DNA of 5,174 nucleotides, taken from NCBI GenBank assembly GCA_003221435.1, contig QHRS01000104.1, positions 11,831 through 17,004 on the forward strand, in the 5' to 3' direction. Origin of the DNA: Candidatus Rokuibacteriota bacterium (GTDB taxonomy: Bacteria; Methylomirabilota; Methylomirabilia; Rokubacteriales; CSP1-6). The stretch's first letter is position 1. Every line of letters starts with the position of its first letter. Below are positions 3,884 to 5,174 of this stretch, piece by piece. The notes below the pieces were generated by a model. That model searched no databases, had not been told where the DNA came from, and worked only from the letters and a program-made list of their open reading frames with translations. Made by a program: the position numbers and the translations under genes.

Positions 3884-5174
3884 CGCCTTCCGCGAGCTGC
3901 TGCGCGAGCTCCTCCGGGCTGGTAGTCGGCTGGCGACACGTGAACTTCCGGCAGACGTAGGCCGTCGCCCTGCCGCCGACCAGCGGGCGGTTCTCGAGGA
4001 GCGGAATGCCCCGGGCCGTCGCGGCGTCGCCCGCCGTCGCGCCCGCGATCGCGCGGTTGGGGAGGTAGCGCTTGAAGACCTCGCCGGCGAGCAACGCCAC
4101 GCCGTCGCCGGTCTCGGGAGCGAGCAGGGCAACCTCCACGACGGGGCCGACGTAAAAATCGAGCGCCGAGAGGAAGCGCCCGAGCCCCGACGGATACCGG
4201 TCCATCAGATCGGCCATCGGGCGGAGAGCGCGCATCGCCATCGTCTCGAAGCGCTCCTCGCCGGTGAAGACCGAGAGCCTGAGGAGGGTGTCGATCGCCA
4301 CCGAGCTGCCGCACGGCACGGCGTTGTCGAAGAGGTTGCGCGGCCGCACCACCAGCGGATCGTGGTCCTTGCTCGTGTCGAAGAACCCCTCCGCGGCGTC
4401 GTCCCAGAACAGGCGCAGGATCTCCTCGGCAAGCCGCCGGGCCTCATCGAGCCACCGCCGCTTGAACGTCGCCTCGTAAACGTCGAGCAGCGCCGCGGCG
4501 ACCATCGCGTAATCCTCGAGGTAGCCCTTGAGCTTCGCCGCGCCGCGCGCCCACGCGCGCAGCAGCCAGCCGTCGCGCTGCATGGCGTCCAGGATGAATT
4601 CGGCGTTCCGCACCGCCGCGGAGATGTAGTCGGGGCGGCCGAGCGCCCGTCCAGCCTCCGCGAACGCGCGGCATGCGAGGCCGTTCCACCCGGCGAGCAC
4701 CTTTTCGTCGCGCCCGGGATGCACGCGCTGCTCTCGCGCGGCGACGAGCTTCGCCCGCGCGCCCGCGACACGGTCGATGTCGGGGAGGTCCGCCACATAG
4801 AGGATGTTGCTGCCCTCGAAGTTCGGCCCCCGGTCGACGCCCCAGTACGCCATCGCGGTGGCAGCGTCGGCCGGCCCGAGGACCCGGCGGATCTCGTCGG
4901 CGGTCCAGACGAAGAACTTGCCCTCCTGGCCTTCCGAGTCCGCGTCCTGCGCCGAGTAGAAGCCGCCGCCCGGGTCCGTCATCTCGCGCAGGATGTAGTC
5001 GAGGGTCTCCTCGCAGATTCGCCGGTACTCGGGGTCGCCGAACGCCTGGTACGCGTGCAAGTACAGGCTGGCGAGCTGGCCGTTGTCATAGAGCATCTTC
5101 TCGAAGTGCGGCACGAGCCATTCGCCGTCGACGGCGTAGCGGTGGAAGCCGCCGCCGAGCTGGTCGTAGATCCC
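3879..5174 (-). CDS. YyaL/SPATA20-type (DUF255) thioredoxin-domain protein, C-terminal 431 residues (5' end outside window)
   Basis: The frame is open from the window edge to TAA at 3881-3879, so this is a partial gene. Full-length relatives run about 680-700 residues: an N-terminal thioredoxin-like DUF255 domain, missing here, then an all-helical (alpha/alpha)6-barrel-like domain similar to N-acylglucosamine 2-epimerases, which is what is visible. Landmarks numbered from the first visible residue are HFEKMLYDN (23-31), SAQDADSEG (74-82), KVLAGWNGL (158-166), DNAVPCGSS (283-291) and the C-terminal AYVCRKFTC (405-413) with its Cys pair at 408 and 413. These are strong family signatures. The biochemical role is not established; the fold suggests a thiol/redox or sugar-related activity, and no signal peptide can be judged. 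A GTG at 5114 lies inside the conserved stretch and is not the start. The stop codon is only 8 nt before the riboswitch aptamer, so readthrough from this gene would also pass through the TPP switch. A functional link to thiamin is not evident. Confidence -1.
   Translation of the reverse strand, partial: GIYDQLGGGFHRYAVDGEWLVPHFEKMLYDNGQLASLYLHAYQAFGDPEYRRICEETLDYILREMTDPGGGFYSAQDADSEGQEGKFFVWTADEIRRVLGPADAATAMAYWGVDRGPNFEGSNILYVADLPDIDRVAGARAKLVAAREQRVHPGRDEKVLAGWNGLACRAFAEAGRALGRPDYISAAVRNAEFILDAMQRDGWLLRAWARGAAKLKGYLEDYAMVAAALLDVYEATFKRRWLDEARRLAEEILRLFWDDAAEGFFDTSKDHDPLVVRPRNLFDNAVPCGSSVAIDTLLRLSVFTGEERFETMAMRALRPMADLMDRYPSGLGRFLSALDFYVGPVVEVALLAPETGDGVALLAGEVFKRYLPNRAIAGATAGDAATARGIPLLENRPLVGGRATAYVCRKFTCRQPTTSPEELAQQLAEGV

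Noticed and set aside
3545..4132. 195-residue version of ThiS with a long N-terminal extension
   Set aside because: The extra 129 residues run through the end of the preceding gene, the riboswitch and the terminator; ThiS proper starts at ATG 3745.
1..5174. tRNA, rRNA, CRISPR, transposase or defence genes
   Set aside because: Looked for on both strands; no cloverleaf, spaced direct repeats or transposase motifs were seen. All sizeable open frames other than those listed are shadows of the listed genes.

Overview
The window is GC-rich (roughly two-thirds G+C by eye) bacterial DNA, and every supported gene is on the minus strand, so transcription runs from high to low coordinates. In transcription order it holds: the C-terminal part of a YyaL/SPATA20-type (DUF255) protein cut by the window edge (5174-3879); a lone consensus -10 box over its stop codon; a TPP riboswitch (3870-3781) with a Rho-independent terminator (3774-3750); thiS; thiG; a 125-bp imperfect palindrome (2757-2633); a ThiE/TenI-family gene; thiO; and a VTT-domain (TVP38/TMEM64/DedA-like) membrane protein gene whose 5' end overlaps a possible 41-codon secreted-peptide ORF.

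The core is a thiamin-thiazole biosynthesis operon. ThiO oxidises glycine to the imine, ThiS carries the sulfur as a C-terminal thiocarboxylate, ThiG assembles the thiazole phosphate from these and 1-deoxy-D-xylulose 5-phosphate, and the ThiE/TenI protein acts on the product, either as thiazole tautomerase (TenI) or TMP synthase (ThiE). Its residues look more like TenI. The set matches the Bacillus-type tenI-thiO-thiS-thiG group in a different order, without thiF or thiD. Use of ThiO rather than ThiH suggests an oxygen-using organism. The leader supports TPP-controlled transcription termination, and a 9-nt perfect complementarity between the aptamer's P3a arm and the terminator gives a concrete antiterminator candidate.

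The least ordinary part is between thiG and the ThiE/TenI gene. A large palindrome, resembling dispersed MITE/REP-like repeats I recall from GC-rich Rokubacteria/Methylomirabilota- and Deltaproteobacteria-like genomes, fills the gap almost exactly. The downstream gene then has no ATG, GTG or TTG before its first conserved beta-strand and no visible ribosome binding site. The lineage guess rests on base composition, gene content and this remembered repeat type and is weak. The window has no RNA genes other than the riboswitch, no CRISPR array and no transposase gene.
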